Below are positions 1 through 11,361 of a DNA stretch of 64,000 bases, piece after piece; within the stretch, counting starts at the first letter, position 1; every line of letters starts with the position of its first letter. This DNA comes from G963665975 sp963665975. Lineage in GTDB: Bacteria; Bacteroidota; Rhodothermia; Rhodothermales; Bin80. The DNA lies in contig OY762508.1 of NCBI GenBank assembly GCA_963665975.1, positions 992,001 through 1,056,000 on the forward strand, read 5' to 3'. The position numbers were made by a program, and so were the translations under genes. A model generated the notes under the pieces. It had not been told where the DNA came from and made no database searches. It saw only the letters and a program-made list of their open reading frames with translations.

Positions 1-984
1 GGCGGCGTAATGCGCGGCATGGATACCAGCTACGATGTCGGCGGAGGCCGCCATTTTATCGTCGAAGGCGACGAATATGACAGCGCCTATTTCGACAAGC
101 AGCCCAAATTCATGCACTACCGGCCGACGAGCGCCATTGTCACGTCAATGGAATTCGATCATGCCGACATCTACGACGACCAGGACGATTACCGGGAGGC
201 CTTCGAACGCTTCGTAGGCACCGTGGACTCTTCCGGCATACTCGCCTTATGGAACGAAAACCCTGCGGTACGCGCGTTGGCGGTGCATGCGACCGCACCT
301 GTGCACAGCTTTGGCCTCGGGGAGCGTGCAGACATCGGCGCGGTGAACGTCCGACCCGCCCCGGGCGGCCAGCGCTTTGAGCTCCGCGTCTTCGGGGAGC
401 CTGTGCATGACCTGTACCTTCCAATGAGTGGCCGCCACAATCTGCTAAACGCTCTCGCGGCCATCACCCTGGCTCTCGGTGAAGGACTCGAGGCGGCGGA
501 CATCGGGGACACGCTCGCCACCTTCCAGGGAATGAAGCGGCGGCAGGAAATTCTGGGAGAAGTGGCAGGAGTCCTGATCGTGGATGACTTCGCGCACCAT
601 CCCACCGCTGTCGCCGCCACCATCGGAGCCATCCGAGAGCGCTGGCGGGACCGCAGGCTGATAGCCATCTTCGAGCCGCGCAGCAATTCCAGTCGCCGGA
701 AGGCGTTTGCAGCGCCCTATGCCAAAGCCTTCGACCTGGCTGATCATGCCCTGCTCAGCGCACCGCCATTTCGTCACAACGACGACCGCGCTCACTTCCT
801 GGATCCTGCGCGCGTAGTGGACATGATTGAGTCGCGCGGTGTGCCGGCTGAAGTGTTTTCAGGTGCAGATCGGCTACTGCCTCACCTGCTCACACTCGTC
901 CAGGCAGGCGATGTTGTCCTCATCATGAGTAATGGCGGCTTCGGAGGCCTCCAGCAGCGACTGCTCGATGCCCTGGCAGAATAG
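1..984 (+). CDS. mpl: UDP-N-acetylmuramate:L-Ala-gamma-D-Glu-meso-DAP ligase (5' partial)
   Basis: Mur-ligase family enzyme that joins recovered murein tripeptide to UDP-MurNAc in the cytoplasm, recycling cell-wall peptide. The frame is open from the first base, so the N-terminal nucleotide-binding part lies outside the window; 327 residues are visible. What is seen: the central-domain signature VEGDEYDSAYFDKQPKFMHY followed by an EFDHADIYDD segment, both typical of Mpl rather than MurC, and a C-terminal domain with VDDFAHHPTAV and FEPRSNSS. The ending MSNGGFGGLQQRLL also fits Mpl. Its presence implies a diderm with peptidoglycan recycling. No neighbour in the window is functionally linked. 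Confidence 0.93.
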   Translation, partial: GGVMRGMDTSYDVGGGRHFIVEGDEYDSAYFDKQPKFMHYRPTSAIVTSMEFDHADIYDDQDDYREAFERFVGTVDSSGILALWNENPAVRALAVHATAPVHSFGLGERADIGAVNVRPAPGGQRFELRVFGEPVHDLYLPMSGRHNLLNALAAITLALGEGLEAADIGDTLATFQGMKRRQEILGEVAGVLIVDDFAHHPTAVAATIGAIRERWRDRRLIAIFEPRSNSSRRKAFAAPYAKAFDLADHALLSAPPFRHNDDRAHFLDPARVVDMIESRGVPAEVFSGADRLLPHLLTLVQAGDVVLIMSNGGFGGLQQRLLDALAE

Positions 985-1605
985 CGCTATCCTGATTACC
1001 CACGGGTTTATGTCTCGCCCTGTCATTGTGACGGAAGTGTAATCAGCACTGGTGCGCATAGCACCACGCAAGCTATTATTCGTTTTTTCCTAACTATGTC
1101 GACTCCGGCGTGTTCGTACCGGACAGGTATGCATTCCAAGCCAGAGGCCAGGCCGCTGGAGCACCTCGAACTACGTGTGGTCGACTCATCAATGATCACT
1201 GCCCGCCATTCGCCCCCATCCTTCGCGGATAGTCGTCGCTGATGACTTCGGCAATGCCCTGTTCGTCGAAGGTCTGTATGTTTTTTGTCCCGCCGGGCGC
1301 CAGGTGGCCGGCTTGCGCAGGACCGTGATCCGGTTGTAGCCGCGCTTGGTTCAAGATGCCCGGTTCTCCGACCAGGATGGCATGTGAGCGCCCGAAGCGC
1401 TGGCGCAGCTTGTTCACCTACGCACCCAAACCTGACATAAAAGGGTGACCTTTTCCATGTGGGCAACGATCTTGTTGCAGCAATATCGAGACGTAATCGA
1501 CTCCCACGTTTCTTGCTTGCGGCGTATCCACGCTTCCTTCCCCGCTCCCTGTCAGTCCCGTACACGAGCCTCGCGACGTGACCATCCGGTAAGCAAACCT
1601 TCTCC
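985..1605. other. Gene-poor spacer holding a transposase remnant
   Basis: About 620 bases between mpl and the amidohydrolase, with no intact gene. A 196-codon minus-strand frame covers most of it but has no recognisable domain. The only interpretable content is the IS1634-type fragment at 1196-1417. No clear terminator or RNA gene was seen. Confidence 0.6.
1196..1417 (-). pseudogene. IS1634-family transposase internal fragment
   Basis: The translated fragment reads LRQRFGRSHAILVGEPGILN and later TFDEQGIAEVISDDYP. These match in order the conserved IS1634/IS4-type DDE stretch usually seen as an RFG...VLVGDRGM block followed by a FDE..LAEI..PDYPGE block. The fragment is about 73 codons, against roughly 450-550 for an intact transposase. 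The catalytic Asp of the VGDRG block is replaced here by Glu (VGEPG). Nothing recognisable of the rest of the element is found on either side, so this is a decayed remnant. A separate C-terminal fragment of the same family lies at 59.2 kb. Confidence 0.62.
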
Positions 1606-3066
1606 TCAGTCACTCTCTCTCCCCTCCGCCTCCGTCTCCATCACTTCCCGCACTTGGTCCCTGAAGCCCCGTGCACGCTCCATCACCTCGTTCTCGTCCA
1701 CGGTGAGGATCTCGCGATCACGCACCACTACGCGCCCGTTCACGAGCACGGTTGTCACGTCGCTGCCGCGCGCTGCGTACACGAGGTGCGAGTACACTCC
1801 GTAGAGCGGCGTCAATCCCGGGCGGCGCGTGTCCACCAAGACTATATCAGCGCGCTTGCCCGGCTCCAGCGACCCGATCTCTTCGTGCAGGTTCAGCACC
1901 CGCGCGCCTCCCATAGTGGCCATGCGGAAGACCGTCTCCGCCGGGAGGACCGCGGGATCGCCCCGCATGAACTTCTGGATCTTGGCCGCGGTATCCATCT
2001 CGTCGAACATGTCGAGATCGTTGTTGCTGGCGGGCCCGTCCGTCCCCAGACCCACCGGGATACCAGCCGCAAGCGCCGCCACAACTGGGGCAGCCCTCGC
2101 GACACCCAGCTTCATGTTGCTCTGCGGGTTGTGCGCGATCCCCGCACCGCTCGCCGCAATGCGCGTGATATCATCGTCCGACAGGTAGATCGAGTGAGCG
2201 AGCACCGTTCCCGGCCGAAGCGCGCCAATCGATTCCAGGGCCTCGACGACCCCCATGCCCGTGAGTTCGCGAGCGGTCTCGTCCTCGGAGAGGTCTTCGG
2301 CCACATGGATCTGGAATGGGGCGTCGTACTGCTCGGCGAGCCGGAAGGCGGCTTCGACGGCTTCCAGCGGCGTAGTATAAAGCGCGTGGGCGGCGACCGC
2401 CGGGACCACAATAGAGTGGTGCTGGTAGCGCTCCATGAACTCCGCCGCATCGGCGAGTGTCTCCTCCGGCGAGGCGAAGTCGGGAGCGGGAAAGCCGATC
2501 ACGTGGGGACCGGTGACCGCACGAATGCCGGCGTCGATCGTGGCCCGCGCCATATCGTCGCGGAAGTAGTACATGTCCGCGAAGGTCGTGGTGCCGCCCT
2601 TCAGCATCTCGACCGAGGAGAGCAGAGTGCCCCAGTAGACGAAGTCGGGCGCAACCAGCGCGACCTCCGCTGGGAAAATGTAGTCGTTGAGCCAAGTCAG
2701 GAGGGGCAAATCATCGGCAAGGCCGCGCAGGAGTGACATCGCAGCATGGCCGTGCGTGTTAACGAGACCAGGAATGACCAGGTGGCCGCTGGCGTCGATG
2801 ACGCGGGCATTCGCGGGGCGGGGTGTGCCCGCCGTAATGAGCGCCGAGATGCGATCGCCTTCTACGAGGACCGCGGCACCGTCGAGAATCATCCCGAACT
2901 CGTCCATGACGACGACGGTGCCGCCGTCGATGAGGAGGGGGCCGTCGTCCGATGGGACTGCGGCGTCGCGACATCCCAGAATGATAAAAAGGGACAGGGG
3001 TGCGAGTCGGAGGAAAAAATCGGCGGCATGTGACCGGGACCGGTTGCGAAGAGCGAAATCGACCAT
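1606..3066 (-). CDS. Amidohydrolase of the Atz/Trz-MtaD type, predicted lipoprotein
   Basis: A 486-residue metal-dependent deaminase or hydrolase. Seen: a metal-binding NTHGHAAMSLLRG segment followed by LADDLPLLTWLNDYIFPAE, characteristic of 5'-methylthioadenosine/S-adenosylhomocysteine deaminases (MtaD) and chlorohydrolases; later FQIHVAED, VLAHSIYLS and GTDGPASNNDLDM supply further His/Asp ligands. The N-terminus is unusual for this family: a basic stretch, a hydrophobic run and a lipobox (FIILGC, Cys32) predict export and lipidation, whereas MtaD enzymes are normally cytoplasmic. The exact substrate cannot be fixed from sequence. It stands alone, divergent from ccmF. Confidence 0.85.
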   Translation of the reverse strand: MVDFALRNRSRSHAADFFLRLAPLSLFIILGCRDAAVPSDDGPLLIDGGTVVVMDEFGMILDGAAVLVEGDRISALITAGTPRPANARVIDASGHLVIPGLVNTHGHAAMSLLRGLADDLPLLTWLNDYIFPAEVALVAPDFVYWGTLLSSVEMLKGGTTTFADMYYFRDDMARATIDAGIRAVTGPHVIGFPAPDFASPEETLADAAEFMERYQHHSIVVPAVAAHALYTTPLEAVEAAFRLAEQYDAPFQIHVAEDLSEDETARELTGMGVVEALESIGALRPGTVLAHSIYLSDDDITRIAASGAGIAHNPQSNMKLGVARAAPVVAALAAGIPVGLGTDGPASNNDLDMFDEMDTAAKIQKFMRGDPAVLPAETVFRMATMGGARVLNLHEEIGSLEPGKRADIVLVDTRRPGLTPLYGVYSHLVYAARGSDVTTVLVNGRVVVRDREILTVDENEVMERARGFRDQVREVMETEAEGRESD

Positions 3067-3627
3067 TGAGACGCATTGAATGGCATTGGATTACGTGTCA
3101 ACGCCTCTCAATATTCCGTGTTCGCAGGCGCCGTTTCAGCATTGATTCGCCTCGGGGCTATCGCCGTGCCGGTCCAGTCTGATCCTCGGGCTGGTCAAGG
3201 AACACAAGAAGCCGGACCTGTAGCGCAGCGTTCACGCACGACCCACTACCGACGACGAATTCTCGCGAACGGCGGTTGACATCGGGTTGGGGTGCGACCT
3301 CCTCCAGCGCGCCCGGCGGGGCGGGCGTCACTGGAGGGAAATCGAATGTGCATTTCACACACACCGGATAGGAGGTAGCAGCCGCTACCGTGGATCACCG
3401 CGGCTCTATCCGAGGGTCACTTGGTGATATCTCCAGGCAAATCGCCACCATTGTCGCACTCAATGGAACCAACTGTTTAAATTTGGCTACTCAATCACCT
3501 GAGCGCCCGACACCGAAACCTGCGAATCCACGCCCCTGGTGACAAATCCGGGCCGCGCATGGGGAACCGTCGGTGCGAACTGGCCTTCAAGCCTTCGCGC
3601 AATCGCTACGACCAACAACGTCTACCT
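3067..3627. other. Divergent intergenic region, no gene seen
   Basis: About 560 bases between the divergently read amidohydrolase and ccmF. Only short frames without homology are present. It should contain promoters for both genes, but no convincing promoter consensus, RNA gene or repeat was recognised. Confidence 0.5.
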
Positions 3628-6021
<2,394 letters not shown>

Positions 6022-6033
6022 TTGGTCGCATAC

Positions 6034-7146
6034 TCAGGCCTGAACGATCGCCTCACGCGCCAGGCTGCGCCCGGCGTCGGTGAGCAACAGGTGCTCGCGC
6101 TGTTGAAGTACGAGATTGTTTTGCAGGCTGTGGCGCACTACCCGTTCCGCAAATTCCGGTGACCACTGAAGGTGCCCTTGCAGGTGGTCGATGCGGCTTT
6201 CCCTGTCGGCTTCTGGAAGACCTTCGTGGTGTAGCAGATGTATCGTGAGCATTTTCTGGGCGAAGACCCAGCGCTGCCGCCTGCGCAGGCGCAGGACGGC
6301 GACGACTCCTCGGTGCGGCGCAAACAGATAGGCTGCGCCAAAGCACACGCCGACGACTGTCGTCATGCATCCTGCAATGGACGCATCAAGCTCATGGGCC
6401 AGCCAGAATCCACCGATCGCTCCCACAATGCCTATCGCCACACTAAGGATCATCATCCGGTCCAGCCGATCGGTGAGCAAGTGCGCGGCAGCTGGAGGGC
6501 CCACCATGAGGGCAACGACCAGGATGGAGCCGACGGCGTCGAAAGCTGCAACGGCAGTTACCGACACGAGCGTCATCAGGCCGTAGTGCAGGACACCGGG
6601 CAAGAATCCCAGCGCGGCGGCCAGGGCGGCATCAAAGGTCGCGATCTTCAATTCCTTGTAGAAGATCACCAGGAAAAGCGCGTTCAAGACTGCCACGCCG
6701 CCCATAATCGTCAGCGCGCGGGGACCCAGGTCATAGCCGCCAACGATCAGGCGATCGAAGGGGACGAGGGCTAGCTCACCCAGGAGCACAGCGTCAATGT
6801 CCAGGTGAATATCCCCGGCATAGCGCGCTATGAGTATAACCCCGATGCTGAATAGAGCCGGAAAGACGAGACCGATCGCTGCGTCCTCTTTGACCAGATG
6901 TGTGCGCGTCAACAGTTCCACGAGAACGACGGTCAACACGCCCGTCAGGGCGGCGCCGAGGATCAGAAGCGGGGAGGACAGGCTGCCGCTGAGAAAAAAG
7001 GCCACGACGATGCCGGGCAGGATGGCATGGCTGATGGCATCGCTCATCATGGCCATCGTGCGCAGGACGAGAAACACTCCCGGGAGTGCGCACGCGGCTG
7101 CCACGACCATGGCTACGAGCTGTATTTCGAATTGAAACGCGGTCAC
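6034..7146 (-). CDS. troD: Metal ABC transporter permease with C-terminal winged-helix domain
   Basis: Last gene of a troA-troB-troC-troD-like importer for Mn, Zn or Fe. Residues 1-290 are a typical ABC-3 permease with about eight membrane segments (FEIQLVAMVVAAACALPGVF at the start; GVAVLNALFLVIFYKE; LMVGPPAAAHLL). Residues about 300-370 are soluble and read like a DtxR/winged-helix segment (MLTIHLLHHEG..., then LVLQQREHLLLTDAGRSLAR). The ATG overlaps the stop of the upstream permease by 4 bases, so translation is probably coupled. The tail could be a metal-sensing or folding domain; its function is not known to me. The neighbouring permease has an analogous tail. Confidence 0.86.
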   Translation of the reverse strand: MTAFQFEIQLVAMVVAAACALPGVFLVLRTMAMMSDAISHAILPGIVVAFFLSGSLSSPLLILGAALTGVLTVVLVELLTRTHLVKEDAAIGLVFPALFSIGVILIARYAGDIHLDIDAVLLGELALVPFDRLIVGGYDLGPRALTIMGGVAVLNALFLVIFYKELKIATFDAALAAALGFLPGVLHYGLMTLVSVTAVAAFDAVGSILVVALMVGPPAAAHLLTDRLDRMMILSVAIGIVGAIGGFWLAHELDASIAGCMTTVVGVCFGAAYLFAPHRGVVAVLRLRRRQRWVFAQKMLTIHLLHHEGLPEADRESRIDHLQGHLQWSPEFAERVVRHSLQNNLVLQQREHLLLTDAGRSLAREAIVQA

Positions 7147-8258
7147 TCGATCTCTCCATTACCCTCAAGCAATTGCTCCGCCTCCCGAACACCGGCTGGC
7201 GTCAATGCCCATTCCGCAGCGCCTGTCTGCACGACGAAGCCTCGCTCTGCGAGCGCAAGGAGCTTGTGGCGTAATTGCGCGGTGTGGGGATGCATCGCTT
7301 CGATGACCGCAAGCGCGTGCGGGTGCTCGTGCTCTTCATGCTGGCCTGCTAGGGCGTACAGGTCCATCAGCACGGCAGACTGGCGGAGCCGCCGACCGCT
7401 GCGCCACTGCCTCACCGTGCGCCAGAGCAGGCCTCGTTTCGGCGCTCCCACCATGGAAACGATCACGATTACAGTAACGCACAGCACGATGGTCGGCCCG
7501 GTGGGAAGCCTGGAGGTTCCCGCGCTGAAGAGCGCCCCCATTACTCCAGACACGGCGCCAAACACCATGGCCAGCAAGACCATAATGCCGAGCCGGTCGG
7601 TCCACTGCCGCGCAGCGGCCGGCGCTGCAATGATCATCGCGCTCATCAGCACCACACCCACGGTTTGAAGCCCTATGACAATAGCAATCACGAGCAGCGT
7701 GGTAAGCGTGATGTCCAAGCGTCGCATGGGAAGCCCAAGGCTGGTCCCAAAATCGGTGTCGAATGACAGGAGCTTAAATTCCTTCCAGAGGACGCCCGTT
7801 GCCACCAGGGCGATGCCTCCCAGGAAGGCCATGGTCACGACATCGCGCTCCACGAGTGACGACGCCTGTCCAAACAGAAAGGAGTCCAGTCCTGCCTGGT
7901 TAGCGTATGGCATTTTCTGTAGCACGGTAAGAAGCACCAGTCCGATGCCGAAAAACACGCTCAGCATGAGCGCCAGCGCGCTGTCATACTTGATGCGCGT
8001 GTTGCGGGTGACCTGCATGACCAGTAGGGTGGCCAGCCACCCGGTGAGCGCGGCGCCAATCATGAGGACAAGTGGGAGCTTGCTTCCCGTGAGAAGAAAG
8101 GCGATGGCAATGCCGGGTAGCGCCGCATGCGATATCGCATCTCCCAGTAGGCTCTGTTTGCGTAGCACTGCGAAGCTCCCCAATGCACCGCTTACCGCAC
8201 CCAACAGCAGCGCCCCCAGCGCTACCGTGCGTAGCGTATAATCGGTCAAGACCTCCAT
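7143..8258 (-). CDS. troC: Metal ABC transporter permease with C-terminal winged-helix domain
   Basis: Second permease of the metal importer, 371 residues. The N-terminal part has ABC-3 permease features: LRTVALGALLLGAVSGALGS, then GDAISHAALPGIAIAFLL and a later VGVVLMSAMIIAAPAAARQW. From about residue 285 it becomes hydrophilic and helical (LRHKLLALAERGFVVQ, then WALTPAGVREAEQLLE), resembling a winged-helix domain of the DtxR type. The two permeases probably form a heterodimer, placing two such domains on the cytoplasmic face. It lies 7 bases downstream of the ATPase gene and overlaps troD by 4 bases, consistent with one operon. Confidence 0.87.
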   Translation of the reverse strand: MEVLTDYTLRTVALGALLLGAVSGALGSFAVLRKQSLLGDAISHAALPGIAIAFLLTGSKLPLVLMIGAALTGWLATLLVMQVTRNTRIKYDSALALMLSVFFGIGLVLLTVLQKMPYANQAGLDSFLFGQASSLVERDVVTMAFLGGIALVATGVLWKEFKLLSFDTDFGTSLGLPMRRLDITLTTLLVIAIVIGLQTVGVVLMSAMIIAAPAAARQWTDRLGIMVLLAMVFGAVSGVMGALFSAGTSRLPTGPTIVLCVTVIVIVSMVGAPKRGLLWRTVRQWRSGRRLRQSAVLMDLYALAGQHEEHEHPHALAVIEAMHPHTAQLRHKLLALAERGFVVQTGAAEWALTPAGVREAEQLLEGNGEIE

Positions 8259-8265
8259 AGCATGC

Positions 8266-9006
8266 TCACGCAGATTGCGGCGTCTTCAGAAAGCCTATCC
8301 TGCCACCATAGGTGAGACGCAGATTTTCCGCGGTGAACACTTCCGAAACCGGTCCACTGGCGATGCGCCGCACGTTCAGCAGCATGATCTCATCGAAATA
8401 CTCGGGCACGGTCTGGAGGTCATGGTGCACCACGAGGACCGTCTTGCCGCGGCTGCGCAGTTCGCGCAGAAGGGCGATGATGGCGCGTTCCGTCGTAGCA
8501 TCTACGCCTTGCAGCGGCTCGTCCATGAAATAGACATCGGCGTCTTGCACCAGCGCTCGCGCCAGGAATACGCGTTGCTGCTGCCCGCCAGAGAGCTGGC
8601 TGATCTGACGTGCGGCCAGGTCCTCCATGCCTACCTGCACGAGCGCGTCCATTGCTTGGGTGCGCTCCCGGCGTCCAGGCCTGCGCAGCCAGCCTAGTCT
8701 GCCGTAGAGCCCCATTAGGACGACATCCAGTACGCTTGTAGGAAAGTCCCAATCGACACTGCCGCGCTGGGGCACATAGCCGACGATGTGTCGCTGTTTG
8801 TCGTACGGCTTCCCGAGAATGAGAACCTGTCCAGCCGCCGAGGCCACCAAGCCCAGAATGGCCTTGATGAGTGTCGTCTTGCCAGCGCCGTTCGGCCCCA
8901 CGATGGCCATCAGCACGCCAGCCGGCACCGTGAGGTCGATGTCCCAGAGCACTGGGTGGTCACGGTAGGCCACCGTAAGGTCTCTAACTTCAATCGCTGA
9001 CTGCAT
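8266..9006 (-). CDS. troB: Metal ABC transporter ATP-binding protein
   Basis: Cytoplasmic ATPase of the importer, 246 residues. Seen: Walker A GPNGAGKTT, Q-loop region VGYVPQRGSVDWDFP (typical of the MntB/ZnuC/TroB group), signature LSGGQQQRVFLARAL, Walker B VYFMDEPLQGVD and the switch histidine in VVHHDLQTV. All motifs are intact. It overlaps the 3' end of the binding-protein gene by 17 bases. The VDWDFP segment is commonly seen in Mn/Fe-type ATPases, so manganese is slightly favoured over zinc; this is inference. Confidence 0.94.
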   Translation of the reverse strand: MQSAIEVRDLTVAYRDHPVLWDIDLTVPAGVLMAIVGPNGAGKTTLIKAILGLVASAAGQVLILGKPYDKQRHIVGYVPQRGSVDWDFPTSVLDVVLMGLYGRLGWLRRPGRRERTQAMDALVQVGMEDLAARQISQLSGGQQQRVFLARALVQDADVYFMDEPLQGVDATTERAIIALLRELRSRGKTVLVVHHDLQTVPEYFDEIMLLNVRRIASGPVSEVFTAENLRLTYGGRIGFLKTPQSA

Positions 9007-9961
9007 CGCTATGCTCCACTGCCGGCTTCAAGGCGCGTACAATGGTGTCAATATTCTGCCGAACCATGCCGAGATAGGTGCCGGCGGGCATATCCGGTGC
9101 TGCCAGCGCATCGCCATAGAGTGTGCCGCCAATTACTACGTCGAAGTCACGCGCTCGCACCGCTTCGCGCACGGCTTCGATGCCGCGTGGTGATACCGAT
9201 GACTCCACGAACATGGCCGGTATACGCCTGGTGGCGACCATCTCCGCCACTTCCTGCACATCGGCCGTCCCTGCTTCTGTGGCCGTACTGATACCCTGGA
9301 GTCCCCGCACCTCAAAGCGGTAGGCCCGTCCGAAATACCCGAACGCGTCGTGCGAGGTAACCAGAACGCGCTGCGCCGCCGCCACACTGAGCGCCTGCTC
9401 TGCGACATAGGCATCCAGCACCTCCAGCGTTTCGGTGTATGCCACGCTATTGGTGTCATAGATGCCCGCATGCGCCGGGTCCAATTCTGCGAAAAATTCC
9501 TGCACGGTCTCGCACGCCCGCTTCCATAATGCCACGTCAAACCATACGTGCGGATCGTAGTTACCCTGGAATAGCGCCGATTCTCGCCGGAGCGTGTCAG
9601 GAATTGCATGCTCGGCGACAGCGAGCGTCGGTATGCCACGCGCGTGCATTTGCTCGAAGACTTCGGTCATCTTGCCTTCGAGATGCAACCCGTTGTAGAT
9701 CACTACATCGGCACCTGCCATCCGGGCCACATCCCCGGCGCTAGCCTTGAAGAGGTGTGGGTCGACGCCGGGCCCCATGAGCGCGTGGACATCTACACGG
9801 TCACCTCCCACCACGCGCACAAGATCTGCGACGATGTTCGTCGTCGCCACCACGCGTATCGGCCGATTAGAAATGTCGATGGGCGCAGCCTTTGGATCCA
9901 GCTTTGCGCATCCGGCAACAAGAAGCACGCCCAAAGTGAGGACAATCCCCTGATTCCGCAT
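8990..9961 (-). CDS. troA: Metal-binding lipoprotein of the ABC importer
   Basis: Cluster A-I solute-binding protein, 323 residues, first gene of the operon. The N-terminus is a lipoprotein signal ending LLVAGC (Cys18). Likely metal ligands are His in GVDPHLFK, His in NYDPHVWFD, and Asp near the end (GGTLYGDAL); TSHDAFGYFGRAY is the family's conserved hinge region. There is no His-rich loop of the kind found in zinc-specific ZnuA proteins, which favours Mn or Fe (inference). A short inverted repeat 20-35 bases upstream of the start may be the operator. Confidence 0.93.
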   Translation of the reverse strand: MRNQGIVLTLGVLLVAGCAKLDPKAAPIDISNRPIRVVATTNIVADLVRVVGGDRVDVHALMGPGVDPHLFKASAGDVARMAGADVVIYNGLHLEGKMTEVFEQMHARGIPTLAVAEHAIPDTLRRESALFQGNYDPHVWFDVALWKRACETVQEFFAELDPAHAGIYDTNSVAYTETLEVLDAYVAEQALSVAAAQRVLVTSHDAFGYFGRAYRFEVRGLQGISTATEAGTADVQEVAEMVATRRIPAMFVESSVSPRGIEAVREAVRARDFDVVIGGTLYGDALAAPDMPAGTYLGMVRQNIDTIVRALKPAVEHSDAVSD

Positions 9962-9980
9962 TGGTGATCCGGATATTAGG

Positions 9981-9996
9981 TTTAGGCAAGACTAAA
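9981..9996. promoter_or_regulatory. Candidate MntR/DtxR-family operator upstream of troA
   Basis: An inverted repeat TTTAG-6 nt-CTAAA lies 20-35 bases before the troA start in an AT-rich stretch. Size and position fit a metalloregulator box. The window contains one DtxR-family regulator (40.6 kb). The arms are only 5 bases, so a chance match is possible. Confidence 0.35.
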
Positions 9997-10110
9997 AATA
10001 GAATTTGTCTACCATAATTACAACGATTAGATCCCTCGCAGCATGCTCCAGAACGGCGCCATGGGCCACAAAAGCAGCCAGAAGCCCGGGTTTTTCTACT
10101 ACTCTTAGTC

Positions 10111-11274
10111 TTACTGCGAATCCCAGCTCTGGAATGACAAATCTACAGGCTGTGGGTGCTCGATCCAATCTGCCACGAACACGTTCGTGTCACTCGTGTC
10201 ACGTGATGACGTACGCGACGCATTGCGATTAGAGGAAAATACGAGCTTCGCGCCGTCATGAGAAAACATGGGAAACGCGTCAAAAGTGTTCGAGTGGCTA
10301 ATCCTGGTCATTACGCCATCATCAATTGATACCATATACAGACTAAACACGGGGCGCCCTCCAGTGGTGCTCTCGTGGTTTGACGCGAATATTATCCGTT
10401 CTCCATCGGGGTGAAAAAAGGGCGCCCAATTGGCGCCGGGTAGGTCTGTTACCTGTTGGGCGGAGGAGCCGTCCGCCTCAGCCACAAACACTTGCAGGGC
10501 GCTTGGCTCGATCAGCCCCCTGGCCAGGAGTTGCGCGTAGGCCGCCGCTTCTTCCCCCTCGGGCCGGCTCGCACGCCATACGATCTGTTCAGAATCACCG
10601 GAAAAGAATGCTCCGCCGTCGTATCCCAATTCGTGGGTCAACTGCAGCAGGTCTCCCGTGGCTAGTTCGTACCGCCAGAGATCGAGGTCCCCCGATCGAG
10701 TGGACGTGAATACGACAAAGCGGCCGTCCGGCGAGACGGTGGCTTCCGCATCGTAGCCCTGTCCCCCTATCAGGAGTTGCAGATTGCTGCCATCGGGGTT
10801 GGCCGCATAAATATCGTACGTGTCATGGATCGGCCATGTGTAGCGCCCTGGCGCACCTTCAGGGGGCACGGGACAAGCCGGTCCCGCAGCATGAGTTGAG
10901 GAGTACAGCACGCGTCCGTCCGGCAGGAAGTACCCACACGTCGTGCGCCCCAGGCCCGTGGATACCAGACGATACTGCTCTCCGCTTTCGAACGCTGACC
11001 CGTCCGGGTTCATGACGAAAATCTGGTCGCAGCCTTGCCCGTTAATGTCTGCCCAGTCACTCTGAAAGATAAGCGCGTCGTCGTCTCCATTCCAGTAAGC
11101 TTCTGCATTGTTGCCGCCGAAGGTTAGCTGACGAATATTGCGCAGGTGCACTTCACCGGTGTAGCGCAGCGAGTCCGCTACGGGATCATAGGCGGTCTCT
11201 GCCCCGGGTACGGACATGCATCCCGTGGGCAGAACGATTATCAGGGCTACAACTACAACGGTATTGCTTTTCAT
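10111..11274 (-). CDS. PD40/TolB-like beta-propeller lipoprotein
   Basis: A 387-residue predicted lipoprotein (signal ends VLPTGC, Cys19). Seen: repeated PD40 blades, for example FVVFTSTRSGDLDLWRYELA, ATVSPDGRFVVFTS and MFSHDGAKLVFSSNRN, which form a TolB-like beta-propeller. Such proteins sit in the periplasm or outer membrane and often bind protein partners; no catalytic residues are evident. It is divergent from the thioredoxin gene across 87 bases and is not obviously part of an operon. A substrate or partner cannot be assigned. Confidence 0.82.
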   Translation of the reverse strand: MKSNTVVVVALIIVLPTGCMSVPGAETAYDPVADSLRYTGEVHLRNIRQLTFGGNNAEAYWNGDDDALIFQSDWADINGQGCDQIFVMNPDGSAFESGEQYRLVSTGLGRTTCGYFLPDGRVLYSSTHAAGPACPVPPEGAPGRYTWPIHDTYDIYAANPDGSNLQLLIGGQGYDAEATVSPDGRFVVFTSTRSGDLDLWRYELATGDLLQLTHELGYDGGAFFSGDSEQIVWRASRPEGEEAAAYAQLLARGLIEPSALQVFVAEADGSSAQQVTDLPGANWAPFFHPDGERIIFASNHESTTGGRPVFSLYMVSIDDGVMTRISHSNTFDAFPMFSHDGAKLVFSSNRNASRTSSRDTSDTNVFVADWIEHPQPVDLSFQSWDSQ

Positions 11275-11361
11275 AGGAGCCGAAGAGATGGATCAAGCGT
11301 GCAAACGAGGTGTTCCGGGGAATGCTCAGCGGATGTTGAATGAAGTCAGTCGCCTACAATC

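Noticed and set aside
1023..1613. A 196-codon minus-strand frame
   Set aside because: No recognisable domain; overlaps in another frame the IS1634 remnant, which does match a known family.
1654..2736. A 360-codon plus-strand frame
   Set aside because: Lies wholly antisense to the amidohydrolase, whose motifs are clear; no domain in the antisense reading.
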